The notes beneath the pieces are model-generated. The model saw only the letters and a list, made by a program, of their open reading frames with translations. It ran no database searches and had not been told where the DNA came from. Of a DNA stretch of 64,000 nt, positions 1 through 7,686 are shown piece after piece. The position numbers were made by a program, and so were the translations under genes. The DNA comes from Brevibacterium pigmentatum. Its GTDB lineage: Bacteria > Actinomycetota > Actinomycetes > Actinomycetales > Brevibacteriaceae. Position 1 is the stretch's first letter. Each line of letters begins with the position of its first letter. The stretch lies in the NCBI RefSeq assembly GCF_011617465.1, contig NZ_CP050153.1:3658001-3722000 (forward strand), given 5' to 3'.

Positions 1-1124
1 ATGTCCGAGCTGTAGTCGACGACTTCGGACCGCAGCCCGTTCCAGTCGAGGAGCATGCTGATCACGTCCCACGCTTGGAAGAGCAGCAGGACGAGCACGA
101 GGGCGGCCCCGACGACGGTCTGCAGGGGGCGCCGCCGCCACAGCGTCTTCGTCACTTCGGACACGCTGCGAGATTCGGAGTAGATGCTGGTGGCGTCGAG
201 GGCCAGCTCCAAACGTTCCGGATGGTCGGCTTCGTCGGCGACCACCTCGGTGACGTCGACGATCGGCAGGTGCCCATCGGTGATGATCGAATCGCCGCCG
301 CCGTTGCGAGAGTGGTATCCGGTGGAGAAGTCCTTGATCCGATCGACCGAGATCGCGTCGTTGACGCTTGTGACGGTGTCGACGATATGGTCGCGTTCGA
401 CGTCGGTGTTCTCTTCGATCTTGTGGGTGAACTGGAGGGTGAACAGGGAGATGCCGACGGCTTTGTCGTAGGTACCAGCGGCCAGCCAATCGGCCTGATG
501 ACCGCCGGGCAGCAGCCATCCGCTGGGGCATTTCCAGAACCGCACGTGGTGACGCTGCCCCGGATCGCCGTCGACTTCCTGCTGGTAGGCGAAGTCCTGG
601 CGTCGACCGAACAGCAGCAGCGGGGACACCGGAGCCTCCGGGTAGCTGCGATTCGTCACTGTCGAGCGGATGATCTCCCACGTCGAAGCGGGGGTGATGC
701 TGTCGGCGAGGATCCACCCTGCTTCCCGCATCGCGTGGTGGATCTGCGCTTCCTCACCGCGCCAGGCGAGGTTGACCGGATCGCCGAGCAGACCGTCGGA
801 GGTGCGGGTACGGCCGATGAAGTAGTTCGGCACATAGATCTGGGACAGGATGCGGTGCAGTCTGGGCAGAGCCAGGTAGGACACGACTCCCCAGAACACG
901 AGCAGCGTCAGCACCTGCCACCAGCCGAGGCTGAATCCTTTGAGCAGGATCAGCAGCGCCAGCCAGGTCGAGGCCGCACCGGCGAAGAGGAAGAACAGGT
1001 AGTCGAGCACCCCGGTGGGCGTGAAGTGGTGTCGCCGAAAGATGAACGGCTGCCTCAGCCGCCGTTTCTGCCCGACCGCCGCGCCGGCTGCATCCGTTCC
1101 ACTTGTCGTCCCTCCCGTTGCCAT
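1..1124 (-). CDS. LssY C-terminal-domain membrane protein (3' end outside window)
   Basis: The frame is open from the ATG at 1124 to the window edge, giving at least 374 residues without a stop. Two hydrophobic helices lie near residues 40-62 and 68-86, a soluble domain follows, and another strong helix sits near residues 338-362. The soluble part carries the features I associate with LssY_C: APVSPLLLFGRRQD, RHHVRFW, and a THKIEENTDVERD stretch. In LssY proteins this domain is often joined to a PAP2 phosphatase; none is seen here, so the function is unknown. A TAAACT box ends 7 bases before the ATG, which fits a leaderless start and supports the choice. The family call rests on motif recall, not a search. 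Confidence 0.7.
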   Translation of the reverse strand, partial: MATGGTTSGTDAAGAAVGQKRRLRQPFIFRRHHFTPTGVLDYLFFLFAGAASTWLALLILLKGFSLGWWQVLTLLVFWGVVSYLALPRLHRILSQIYVPNYFIGRTRTSDGLLGDPVNLAWRGEEAQIHHAMREAGWILADSITPASTWEIIRSTVTNRSYPEAPVSPLLLFGRRQDFAYQQEVDGDPGQRHHVRFWKCPSGWLLPGGHQADWLAAGTYDKAVGISLFTLQFTHKIEENTDVERDHIVDTVTSVNDAISVDRIKDFSTGYHSRNGGGDSIITDGHLPIVDVTEVVADEADHPERLELALDATSIYSESRSVSEVTKTLWRRRPLQTVVGAALVLVLLLFQAWDVISMLLDWNGLRSEVVDYSSD

Positions 1125-1131
1125 GGGCGCC

Positions 1132-1137
1132 AGTTTA
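1132..1137 (-). promoter_or_regulatory. -10 box of leaderless promoter for the LssY-domain gene
   Basis: TAAACT on the minus strand is separated from the ATG at 1124 by 7 bases, so transcription should begin at or next to the start codon. No Shine-Dalgarno sequence precedes the ATG. Confidence 0.5.
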
Positions 1138-1268
1138 GCCAACCGACTGACGCGCCCGGAATGCGGATTCCCGCCTTCCCCTCACCGAGGTGACCCCACC
1201 GGAACCGCTCACGCTCGTCCCTCGTGGGCCGCCTAGCCCCCGCGCCGAGGCGGCCGGTCCGCATCCGT

Positions 1269-2318
1269 TCACGTTCGCCGTCGACGGCGATTGAGTTCGG
1301 CGCGCGCGGTGGCCGCGAGTTCCGGACTGCAGTCGTCACTGAGCTCGGCGATGAGGTCATCGCTGTCGTCGCCGGAGATCTCGAGGAGGACTTGGAGCAC
1401 TCGGAACCGCGTCGTCGTCTCGCTCGATTCAGCACGTCTGTGCAGTTCGGACAGGATCCCTTCGCCTATGTCGGCATTCGGTCCGGCCGCCTCAACGATG
1501 GTGCCGAGGGTCTCCGCCGCCTCGATGTCCTTCGGCCCGTTCATCGCCAGGTCGAGCAGCACGGGCACAGCCTTCGCATCACCTGCTTTTCCGAGGGCGA
1601 GCGCGGCGATGCTGCGAATGTCGGAGTCGACGTCGTCGAGCCCGACCTCCAGCGCGTGCCGGATCATCGACGTCGAGTGCGAGCTGAGCTTCTCATCCGG
1701 TGTGGTTCTGCGGATCTCGTCGAGGGCGAGCAGCGCGTTGCGGCGTACCTGAGCGGATTCGTCGTCCATTCCCTTCACCACATGCGGCACGGCTTCGGCG
1801 CCGGCTTGGGCGAGCGCCCATCGCATGGCCCCCGCCGCGTTGAGCACGGTCTCCTGCAGGACCGCCTGCGCCAGGGTCTCGATCGGCATTCCTCCGTCGA
1901 CTCCGCTGCCGAGTGCGGCCTTGTGCCTTTGAATGACGTCACGCGATTCGAGGGAACGCATGAGATCGATGGTGTAGAGGAGCGATCCGCCATCGGTCCG
2001 GCCGAGTCGAGCGACGGCCTCCAGGTGGTCGAGCAGACGCTGCTCCGCCGCGATCCGCCCCCGCGTTTGGGCGATGAGGTCGCCGAGCACGCTGCCGGGG
2101 TCGAAGTCAGGCTCGGACAGCACCCGACCGACTTCGGTCAGAGACATGCCGAGCTTGCGCAGACCCTCGATATGGAAGATGCGACCGATATCGGAATCGG
2201 AGTATTCGCGGTAGCCGCCGGACGTCCGCTGGGTGGGTGCCACAAGCCCGAGTGATTCGTAGTGGCGCAGCATGCGCGCGCTCACACCGGAGCGCCGGGC
2301 CACCTCGCCGATGAGCAA
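1269..2318 (-). CDS. MerR-family regulator with C-terminal HEAT repeats
   Basis: 349 residues. Residues 1-70 are a MerR winged helix (LIGEVARRSGVSARMLRHYE, then GYREYSDSD), followed by the usual dimerisation helix to about residue 110. Instead of a small-molecule-binding domain, the remaining 230 residues look like HEAT repeats, with helical units such as VRRNALLALDEI and IRSIAALALGKAGD. MerR proteins bind promoters with long -35/-10 spacing and twist them into activity. The start is TTG with an AGAGGTGG Shine-Dalgarno; a TAGAGT box lies upstream at 2345-2350. The gene follows the HEAT-only protein on the same strand. Its likely target is the dyad at 3206-3228 in front of that gene. What the HEAT part binds is unknown. 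Confidence 0.85.
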   Translation of the reverse strand: MLIGEVARRSGVSARMLRHYESLGLVAPTQRTSGGYREYSDSDIGRIFHIEGLRKLGMSLTEVGRVLSEPDFDPGSVLGDLIAQTRGRIAAEQRLLDHLEAVARLGRTDGGSLLYTIDLMRSLESRDVIQRHKAALGSGVDGGMPIETLAQAVLQETVLNAAGAMRWALAQAGAEAVPHVVKGMDDESAQVRRNALLALDEIRRTTPDEKLSSHSTSMIRHALEVGLDDVDSDIRSIAALALGKAGDAKAVPVLLDLAMNGPKDIEAAETLGTIVEAAGPNADIGEGILSELHRRAESSETTTRFRVLQVLLEISGDDSDDLIAELSDDCSPELAATARAELNRRRRRT

Positions 2319-2423
2319 TTGCCACCTCTTCTCTGCTGCTTCTCACTCTATGCCGCAGCCGCCGCCCGTAGGGAGCCCTGGCACTGCATCCATGCGCCGG
2401 GGGAAGGGATCCGAGACTCCGGC

Positions 2424-2460
2424 CGTGTGTCGGCGGGCTTGCCCCACTCGCCGACACACG
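2424..2460 (-). terminator. Hairpin downstream of the HEAT-repeat gene
   Basis: A perfect 12-bp stem (CGTGTGTCGGCG with CGCCGACACACG) closes a 13-base loop, 27 bases past the stop of the HEAT-repeat gene. It has no clear U tract, which is common in actinomycetes. Confidence 0.6.
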
Positions 2461-2486
2461 CACGATCGGACCTTCCCTGTACCGAT

Positions 2487-3176
2487 CTAGACCGTGGTCT
2501 CGGATCCCAGTGCGACCACCCGTTTGGCTGCGTCCAAGGCGTGAGCGAAGCCGGCGTCCGGGTCATCGAACATGTCCCGTGTCGCCATGGCGTGAGCCCG
2601 CACTGTGTCGTCCTCTGCGTGAAGCTTCTCATCGACCACTGACACGAGATCCTCGCCGAGGGCCACGATCGCTCGGCTGAGGCTCTTCTGCATCTCGATA
2701 TCACCCCGGCCCAGCTGCATCACCAGGGATGATGCCAGTTCTTCACGATTCTCACCGGGCACCAGGGCAACGGCGGCTCTCCACGCACTGCGAGCCACCT
2801 CGGTGTCGGGATGGGCGATGAGGGCCGTGCCGATCCGGGCCGGATCCATGGCCGGCCAGGCCCGGACGTCGCCGACCTTCGACAGAGTGTGCAGGGATTG
2901 GCTGATCGCCTGCGGCAGCGGCGAGTCGAGTTCGGCGACGAGGCGGGAAAGGGTGTCATCGGCGGGCAGCCGGGTGAGCGCCCAGGTGAGCATGTCGCGG
3001 ACGAAGAAGTCCGGTTCGACGCGGCACCGGGCGATGAGCACGTCGAGATCACGGGGCTCGGCCCGCGTGCCGATCGCCATCGCTGCCTGCAGCCGTTGCT
3101 GCGGGTGCGATGCGCTCAGCGCGTCGACCAGGCGATCGCCGGTGTCGGTCCGGAGGTCAATGAGTGGATGTGTCAT
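2487..3176 (-). CDS. HEAT-repeat protein
   Basis: 229 residues, cytoplasmic, without signal or membrane segments. It is built of helical repeats of about 30 residues (for example QQRLQAAMAIGTRAEPRDLD, VRDMLTWALTRLPAD, VARSAWRAAVALVPGENREE), consistent with HEAT or HEAT-like protein-binding repeats. The frame continues upstream, but the ATG at 3176 has an excellent AAGGAGGTGG Shine-Dalgarno, so the start is firm. The promoter has the 19-base spacing and dyad typical of MerR control, and the next gene downstream is a MerR-HEAT fusion. The two proteins share the repeat type, which suggests a common partner or origin. No enzymatic motif is visible. Confidence 0.8.
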   Translation of the reverse strand: MTHPLIDLRTDTGDRLVDALSASHPQQRLQAAMAIGTRAEPRDLDVLIARCRVEPDFFVRDMLTWALTRLPADDTLSRLVAELDSPLPQAISQSLHTLSKVGDVRAWPAMDPARIGTALIAHPDTEVARSAWRAAVALVPGENREELASSLVMQLGRGDIEMQKSLSRAIVALGEDLVSVVDEKLHAEDDTVRAHAMATRDMFDDPDAGFAHALDAAKRVVALGSETTV

Positions 3177-3199
3177 GGTCTCCACCTCCTTAGTCACCC

Positions 3200-3230
3200 A
3201 GTGAAGACCCTGACATCGTGTCAAGGTCAA
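3200..3230 (-). promoter_or_regulatory. MerR-type promoter with operator dyad
   Basis: On the minus strand TTGACC (3225-3230) and TTCACT (3200-3205) are separated by exactly 19 bases, the stretched spacing of MerR-activated promoters. A 23-base dyad at 3206-3228 (left arm GACCCTGACA, right arm TGTCAAGGTC, centre TCG, two mismatched pairs) lies largely within the spacer. It fits binding by the MerR-HEAT protein encoded downstream; that pairing is inferred. Confidence 0.65.
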
Positions 3231-3275
3231 GCGGACTAGACTCATTTCATTCCCGACCCCGGAATGGAGCCGGGC

Positions 3276-3959
3276 ATGGACAAGGTCGACTTCAAGAGAT
3301 CGCTGCCGAGCTTCCGCGCGAAACAGGGCCGGTTCGATGTCATCGAGGTGCCGGAAATGCAGTACCTCGTGATCGACGGCCACGGTGACCCGAACACTTC
3401 TCCCGATTTCACAGCGGCAGTGACCAGCCTCTATCCGCTGGCCTATGGGCTGAAGTTCTTCAGCAAGCTCGAACTCGGTCGCGACTATGTGGTGCCACCG
3501 CTCGAAGGGCTGTGGTGGGCCGACGACATGGCGACATTCACGAGCGCCCGGGACAAATCCGCGTGGTACTTCACGCTCGTGCTGCTCGTCCGGGACTGGT
3601 TGGACGGCGGACATTTCGAAGGCGTTGTCGACACTGTCCGGGCGAAGGGATCGGAGCCCCGCCTCTGCGAGGTCCGGTTCGAGACCCTGCGGGAGGGACC
3701 GTGCGTCCAGACCCTGCACATCGGTCCTTTCGACGACGAAGGGCCGGTCCTTCAGCACATGCACGCCGACGTCATTCCCGATGCAGGGATGACGATGACG
3801 GGCAAGCATCACGAGATCTACCTCAGCGACGTTCGCCGCACCGCGCCGGAGAAGCTGCGCACGATCCTCCGTCAGCCGGTAGCGCCACAGGGCTCAGCCG
3901 CCGCTCGACCAGCCTCCGCTGACCGGGGCGGTGGTCCTCACTCCGGCTCCGCCGTCTGA
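3276..3959 (+). CDS. GyrI-like domain protein
   Basis: 227 residues from the ATG at 3276. An ATG 12 bases upstream is possible, but GGAG sits 7 bases before the chosen start. The sequence (KVDFKRSLPSFRAKQGRFDV, then MQYLVIDGHGDPN, and later ETLREGPCVQTLHIGPFDDE near residues 145-165) matches the GyrI-like small-molecule-binding family, the same fold used as effector domain in BmrR/TipA-type MerR regulators. A TAGACT box at 3237-3242 fits its promoter, divergent from the HEAT gene. A free-standing GyrI-like protein beside a MerR protein lacking an effector domain is suggestive of a split sensor, but this is inference. The last 30 residues are low complexity and overlap the convergent gene. Confidence 0.8.
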   Translation: MDKVDFKRSLPSFRAKQGRFDVIEVPEMQYLVIDGHGDPNTSPDFTAAVTSLYPLAYGLKFFSKLELGRDYVVPPLEGLWWADDMATFTSARDKSAWYFTLVLLVRDWLDGGHFEGVVDTVRAKGSEPRLCEVRFETLREGPCVQTLHIGPFDDEGPVLQHMHADVIPDAGMTMTGKHHEIYLSDVRRTAPEKLRTILRQPVAPQGSAAARPASADRGGGPHSGSAV

Positions 3960-4172
3960 GTCGGCACCTGAGCTCGCGTCGGAGGATGAGGACCCGACCT
4001 GCGAGGACTCCGGGTTCGGTGACGAACCAGTCGACGGCGACTCTGCGGAAAGGAAGATTACGGCGACGAGGATGCCGGCAACGGTCAGGATGCCGACAGC
4101 GACGAAGGAGAAGACCACGATGAGGCAGGTCATCAGAGGTGGGCGGTTATTGCGCCGAACGATTCTCACCAT
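3894..4172 (-). CDS. Small single-pass membrane protein
   Basis: 92 residues. A basic N-terminus (VRIVRRNNR) is followed by one long hydrophobic helix at about residues 14-42, then a Ser/Gly/Asp/Pro-rich tail with no fold evident. It would sit in the membrane with the tail probably outside. Its last 22 codons overlap the 3' end of the convergent GyrI-like gene, which lowers confidence that both ends are exact. No family recognised. Confidence 0.5.
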   Translation of the reverse strand: MVRIVRRNNRPPLMTCLIVVFSFVAVGILTVAGILVAVIFLSAESPSTGSSPNPESSQVGSSSSDASSGADSDGGAGVRTTAPVSGGWSSGG

Positions 4173-4269
4173 GGCTCAAGCCTAATGGGCGCCGCTCGCT
4201 CCACCGCGCCGTGACCTTCCTGTGACAAAAACCTCGGCGTGGTCTCATGAGTCCTTAAGTTTGTTGCAT

Positions 4270-4275
4270 TATCGT
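4270..4275 (+). promoter_or_regulatory. -10 box of likely leaderless promoter
   Basis: TATCGT ends 7 bases before the ATG at 4283, in an AT-rich stretch (4250-4285) unlike the surroundings. No Shine-Dalgarno is present. Confidence 0.4.
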
Positions 4276-4282
4276 TATATTC

Positions 4283-4870
4283 ATGCCTCGTCTGACTTCA
4301 TCTCGCAAGGGCCGTCGGTCCGTGCTCACTGGTGCCCTCATCGGGCTCGGGGCGGCAGTGATGGCACTGGTCGTGGGCGCCGTCATCATCCTCAATTCCC
4401 CCGTCTCGTTCGGTTCCACGAAGATCAGGCAGATGCAGATGGCTTCGGTCAATCAGCTCAGCGAACAGCAGATCGACAACGCTCGCCTCATCATCGGCGT
4501 CGGCCGCGGCGGCAATTTCGACGACCGTGCGATCCGCATCGCTCTGATGACGGCTCTGCAGGAGTCCTCGCTGCGCAATCTGGATTCCGGTGATCGTGAT
4601 TCGGTCGGACTGTTCCAGCAGCGCCCCTCCCAGGGATGGGGCGAACCGCATCAGCTCACCGATCCCATCTACGCGGCCAAGGCCTTCTACGGGATCAACC
4701 CCGAGGTCGAGAACCCGGGGCTCAATCAGATCAATGGCTGGGCCTCCATGACACCGACCGAAGCGGCACAGTCCGTGCAGCGGTCGGCTCTCCCCGACGC
4801 CTACGGGCAGTGGGAGTCCTTGGCCGACGACCTCCTCGGCACGCAGGCCGACGTCGAAGCGCTCGACTGA
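4283..4870 (+). CDS. Secreted or anchored lysozyme-like protein
   Basis: 195 residues. A basic start (PRLTSSRKGRR) and hydrophobic helix at residues 14-37 make an uncleaved anchor or signal. The exported domain contains ALMTALQESSLRNLD, DSVGLFQQRPSQGWG, and a later NGWASMTPTEAAQSVQRSA stretch. These are hallmarks of an actinobacterial lysozyme/transglycosylase-like domain, where the Glu of QESS is the probable catalytic acid and GLFQQRP shapes the sugar cleft. Likely peptidoglycan hydrolase at the cell surface; substrate untested. Databases often mislabel such proteins as metal transporters; nothing here supports that. Confidence 0.75.
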   Translation: MPRLTSSRKGRRSVLTGALIGLGAAVMALVVGAVIILNSPVSFGSTKIRQMQMASVNQLSEQQIDNARLIIGVGRGGNFDDRAIRIALMTALQESSLRNLDSGDRDSVGLFQQRPSQGWGEPHQLTDPIYAAKAFYGINPEVENPGLNQINGWASMTPTEAAQSVQRSALPDAYGQWESLADDLLGTQADVEALD

Positions 4871-4970
4871 CGCGTTCGCAGTCGGCGCCACCAGACGCCT
4901 TCGACCGACGTCCCGGCAGACGCGGCCGCCTCGCGGACTCCGATATCGTATGACCACGCCGGTTGTCCGG

Positions 4971-4976
4971 TAATCT
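4971..4976 (+). promoter_or_regulatory. -10 box of leaderless promoter for the ArsR regulator
   Basis: TAATCT ends 6 bases before the ATG at 4983, with no Shine-Dalgarno. The start point should coincide with the A of the ATG. Confidence 0.5.
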
Positions 4977-4982
4977 GCACTC

Positions 4983-5342
4983 ATGGCTTCCATTCCCGAT
5001 TCCGTTCCCGTCAATGACGAGGTCGAGCAGCTCCTGCTCAACCCCGAGGACCATCTCGAAGCCATCACCGAAACCGCCGACCTCTTCAAGGCACTCGCCA
5101 CACCCTCCCGGCTGAAGATGCTGCTCGTCCTCACCCATGGCGAGGCCACCGTCACGCACATCGTCGAGGCGACCGGTCTGTCCCAGCCGCTGGTGTCCCA
5201 GCACCTGAAGTTCCTCCGCGGGCTCCACCTCGTCGGAGTCAACCGCATCGGCCGCGAAGCCTACTATTCGCTCAAGGACGACCACGTCGCCCACATCATC
5301 GTCGACGCCATCGCCCACACGATCGAGGCCCACGAACACTGA
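4983..5342 (+). CDS. ArsR/SmtB-family metal-responsive repressor
   Basis: 119 residues. The winged helix spans about residues 28-95, with LFKALATPSRLKMLLVL and a recognition helix in TGLSQPLVSQHLKFLR. There is no ELCVCDL arsenic site. The last helix has Asp-x-His, ten residues, then His-x2-Glu (KDDH...AHTIE). This exactly matches the alpha-5 zinc site spacing of SmtB, so zinc or a related divalent ion is the predicted signal. It would release DNA on metal binding. Neighbours are not metal genes; the CDF exporter at 14342-15250, with an SmtB-like dyad in its promoter, is a plausible target. Confidence 0.88.
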   Translation: MASIPDSVPVNDEVEQLLLNPEDHLEAITETADLFKALATPSRLKMLLVLTHGEATVTHIVEATGLSQPLVSQHLKFLRGLHLVGVNRIGREAYYSLKDDHVAHIIVDAIAHTIEAHEH

Positions 5343-5344
5343 GT

Positions 5345-5359
5345 CCCGCCTGGGGCGGG
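5345..5359 (+). terminator. Short GC hairpin after the ArsR gene
   Basis: CCCGCC and GGCGGG pair across a TGG loop, starting 3 bases after the stop codon. Compact but strong. Confidence 0.4.
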
Positions 5360-5376
5360 GCTTCCACAGCAAATCC

Positions 5377-5452
5377 CTCGCCGAGGCGGCCCGCCGTTCC
5401 CCGGCTCACCGAGGCAGCCTGCTGTTCCCGTCTCACCGCGGTGGTCTGCGGG
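5377..5452. repeat. Three degenerate tandem copies built on the CGCCGAGGCGG motif
   Basis: Units begin at 5377, 5405 and 5432 (periods 28 and 27). They start CTCGCCGAGGCGGCC, CTCACCGAGGCAGCC and CTCACCGCGGTGGTC, and continue with related GCYG-TTCCC text. They fill the convergent space between the ArsR and EamA genes. Decay increases from first to third copy. Confidence 0.6.
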
Positions 5453-5467
5453 TCCGATGGCACTGCG

Positions 5468-6403
5468 CTACCGTCGTCGGCGACGCTTCAGGGCCTCCGG
5501 TCCCCCGCCGACGACCCACACGATGAGGGCCACGAGGACGGCTCCGACCCACTGCCCCGCCTGCAGCCGCTCGCCGGCGATGAGCGATCCGAGGACCACC
5601 GCTGACAGCGGTTGGAGCAGCATGAGCGCCGCGGTCATCGGCACCGGCACCAGCGGGCTGGAGATGCTCAGCAGCACCCACGACAGCGCCTGACCGCACA
5701 CGGCCAGGGCGATCATCCACCCCCAACCGGCCCAGCCGAGGTCGAAGTCGAGCCCGCCGAGAGTCAGCCCGGCCACCGCGGTCATCACACCGGCCGCGAT
5801 CGTGCCCACCTGAACCGGGGCGACGACGAAGTCTCCGGCGACCTTGCGGCTGTGGTGGATGCCGAAGATGTACACACCGTAGAGCACACCGGACAGAACC
5901 CCGAAGATCGCTCCCCGCGTCGGATTCGCCGCCGTCTCATCGGCGCCGAACACCCCACCGGTCAGCAGCATGCCGATGAACATGATCGGCACGCAGCCGA
6001 TGAACAGCCACCCGGGCCTGCTCCCTCCGAAGATCCACACCAGCGCCGGGAACACGATGACCTGGACGCTGATGAGGACCGTGGACACACCCAGACCGGC
6101 GTCGAGCACGCTCTGTGCCCACAGCACATAGTCGATGCCGAGTGCCGCTCCGGAGACCGCAGCGATGATGATCGCCTTCGGCGGGAACCGTCCGTGCCTG
6201 CGCAGCTCGAGCACCGCCAGCGGAGCGAGCACGACCACGGCGATCCAACACCGGAGGAAGGCAGCGGTGGGGGCGGTCGCCTCGGCGAGGATGACGAACA
6301 GCCCGGCCGATCCCAACAGGACGGCGGCCATGATGATGCCGAGCACCGGCAGGGCCTTCGGCGCAGGAGGCGGCCTTCCAGCCCGCGTCTGAGGTGAGCT
6401 CAT
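5468..6403 (-). CDS. EamA/DMT-family exporter
   Basis: 311 residues with about ten hydrophobic helices arranged as two EamA halves. An Ala/Pro-rich start leads into VLGIIMAAVLLGSAGLFVIL. The family moves metabolites, often amino acids or purines, out of the cell; the substrate cannot be read from sequence. The frame continues upstream, overlapping the aminotransferase, but the ATG at 6403 is the natural start of the first helix and leaves a 40-base gap to the aminotransferase stop. It is probably the last gene of the AhpD-like/aminotransferase/exporter operon, so export of an amino-acid-related product is possible. The C-terminus is a short Arg-rich tail. Confidence 0.85.
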   Translation of the reverse strand: MSSPQTRAGRPPPAPKALPVLGIIMAAVLLGSAGLFVILAEATAPTAAFLRCWIAVVVLAPLAVLELRRHGRFPPKAIIIAAVSGAALGIDYVLWAQSVLDAGLGVSTVLISVQVIVFPALVWIFGGSRPGWLFIGCVPIMFIGMLLTGGVFGADETAANPTRGAIFGVLSGVLYGVYIFGIHHSRKVAGDFVVAPVQVGTIAAGVMTAVAGLTLGGLDFDLGWAGWGWMIALAVCGQALSWVLLSISSPLVPVPMTAALMLLQPLSAVVLGSLIAGERLQAGQWVGAVLVALIVWVVGGGPEALKRRRRR

Positions 6404-6443
6404 CGGGCCGCCTCGGCGGGGCTCATCTCTCGAACCTGAGGAC

Positions 6444-7682
6444 TCATCCCATAAAGTCGAGGATGCGGTCGATGGCCTCGGCCGTCCGGTCCGCTCCGAC
6501 GGCCAACGACAGGCGGACCGAACGGGAGCCGTCGACGGAGTCGAAGTCGTCTCCGGGAGCGAGCGCGACGCCGGTGGCTTCGAGCACCTGCGCACACCAC
6601 TGACCGGCGGTGTCGAGCCCTGCGCGGTCGAGGATGTCGTCGACGCGGGCGTACATGTAGAAGGCACCGTCGGGTGGGGCCATCTCGCCGAAGCCGAGGT
6701 CGTCAGCGGCACTCAGCACATGCTCGCGGGCGCCGGCGAAAGAGGCCACAGCGGCCTCGCATTCGGCATACGACTCGTCGGCGAAGGCCGCAACCGCCGC
6801 GTACTGCGCCGGCACCGGGGCGCACAGGGAGAGATTGCCGGTGACATTCTGAGCCGGGCCGACGAGTGCTTCGGGCAGGATCGCCCAGCCCAATCGCCAC
6901 CCCGTCATCCCCCAGTATTTCGAGAACGAGGAGATGACGATCGCGTTGTCGTCGTGGGCCAGGGCGCACTCCCCGCGGGTGCCGATATAGCTGATGCCGT
7001 GGTAGATCTCGTCGGAGATCACCTGCACCCCATTGTCCCGACACCAGTCGACAAGTTCGCCGAGCGCCTCGGGGCCGATCATCGTGCCCGTCGGGTTCGC
7101 AGGCGACGCGAGCATGAGTCCCTTGAGCGGGGCCTCGGCATGGGCGGCGGCCAAGAGGGCGACGGTGGGCTGGAACCCCTCGTCGGCGCCGCAGTCGAGT
7201 TCCACGACCTCACAGCCCAGCGCGGCGAGGATGTTCTTGTACGCACCGTACCCAGGCCGGGCCAGAGCCACCCGGTCACCGACGTCGAAGCAGGTGAGGA
7301 AGGTCGTCTGGAACGCCCCCGAGGACCCAGTGGTCACGGCGATGCGGTCGGGTGCGATGTCGAGTCCGTACCAATCGCGGTAGTGGGAGGCGATGGCCTC
7401 CCGTAGTTCGGGGATGCCGAAGATCGGCGAGTACCCGAGTCCCGTGCCGTCGCGAGTGACCTCGGCGGCGCGGGTGAGCACGGGGCTGGGCGCGCCCTGG
7501 GTCGGTTCGCCCAGGCACATCGCGATGGTGTCGCGGCCTGCGCGCTGCATCTGCCCGACGGTGGCGACGATGCCCATCGCCGCGAAGGGTTTGACGAGTC
7601 CCGAGCGGGCGGAGGCGGCCGGACCGGAAACGGCGGGGGCGGACGTGGTGGGGGCCGCCTCGGCGGGGGTGGATGAGGTCAT
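6444..7682 (-). CDS. Class I/II PLP-dependent aminotransferase
   Basis: 412 residues. The PLP-binding pattern is complete: SPANPTG (Asn196), SDEIYH (Asp224), SSFSKYWGMTGWRLG with the Schiff-base Lys255, and the C-terminal substrate arginine in SRSVRLSLA. An Ala/Pro/Thr-rich leader of about 28 residues precedes the fold. The family transfers amino groups between amino acids and keto acids in the cytoplasm; the substrate is not evident. The ATG follows the upstream stop by only 4 bases and has GAAG before it, so the two are co-transcribed. The leader contains one of the over-represented GCCGAGGCGG motifs. Confidence 0.88.
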   Translation of the reverse strand: MTSSTPAEAAPTTSAPAVSGPAASARSGLVKPFAAMGIVATVGQMQRAGRDTIAMCLGEPTQGAPSPVLTRAAEVTRDGTGLGYSPIFGIPELREAIASHYRDWYGLDIAPDRIAVTTGSSGAFQTTFLTCFDVGDRVALARPGYGAYKNILAALGCEVVELDCGADEGFQPTVALLAAAHAEAPLKGLMLASPANPTGTMIGPEALGELVDWCRDNGVQVISDEIYHGISYIGTRGECALAHDDNAIVISSFSKYWGMTGWRLGWAILPEALVGPAQNVTGNLSLCAPVPAQYAAVAAFADESYAECEAAVASFAGAREHVLSAADDLGFGEMAPPDGAFYMYARVDDILDRAGLDTAGQWCAQVLEATGVALAPGDDFDSVDGSRSVRLSLAVGADRTAEAIDRILDFMG

Positions 7683-7686
7683 CGGT

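Noticed and set aside
75..1193. 372-codon plus-strand frame at the left edge
   Set aside because: Antisense to the LssY-domain gene, which has clear family motifs.
2487..3812. 441-codon version of the HEAT-repeat gene
   Set aside because: The extra N-terminus is antisense to the GyrI-like gene; the ATG at 3176 has a near-perfect Shine-Dalgarno.
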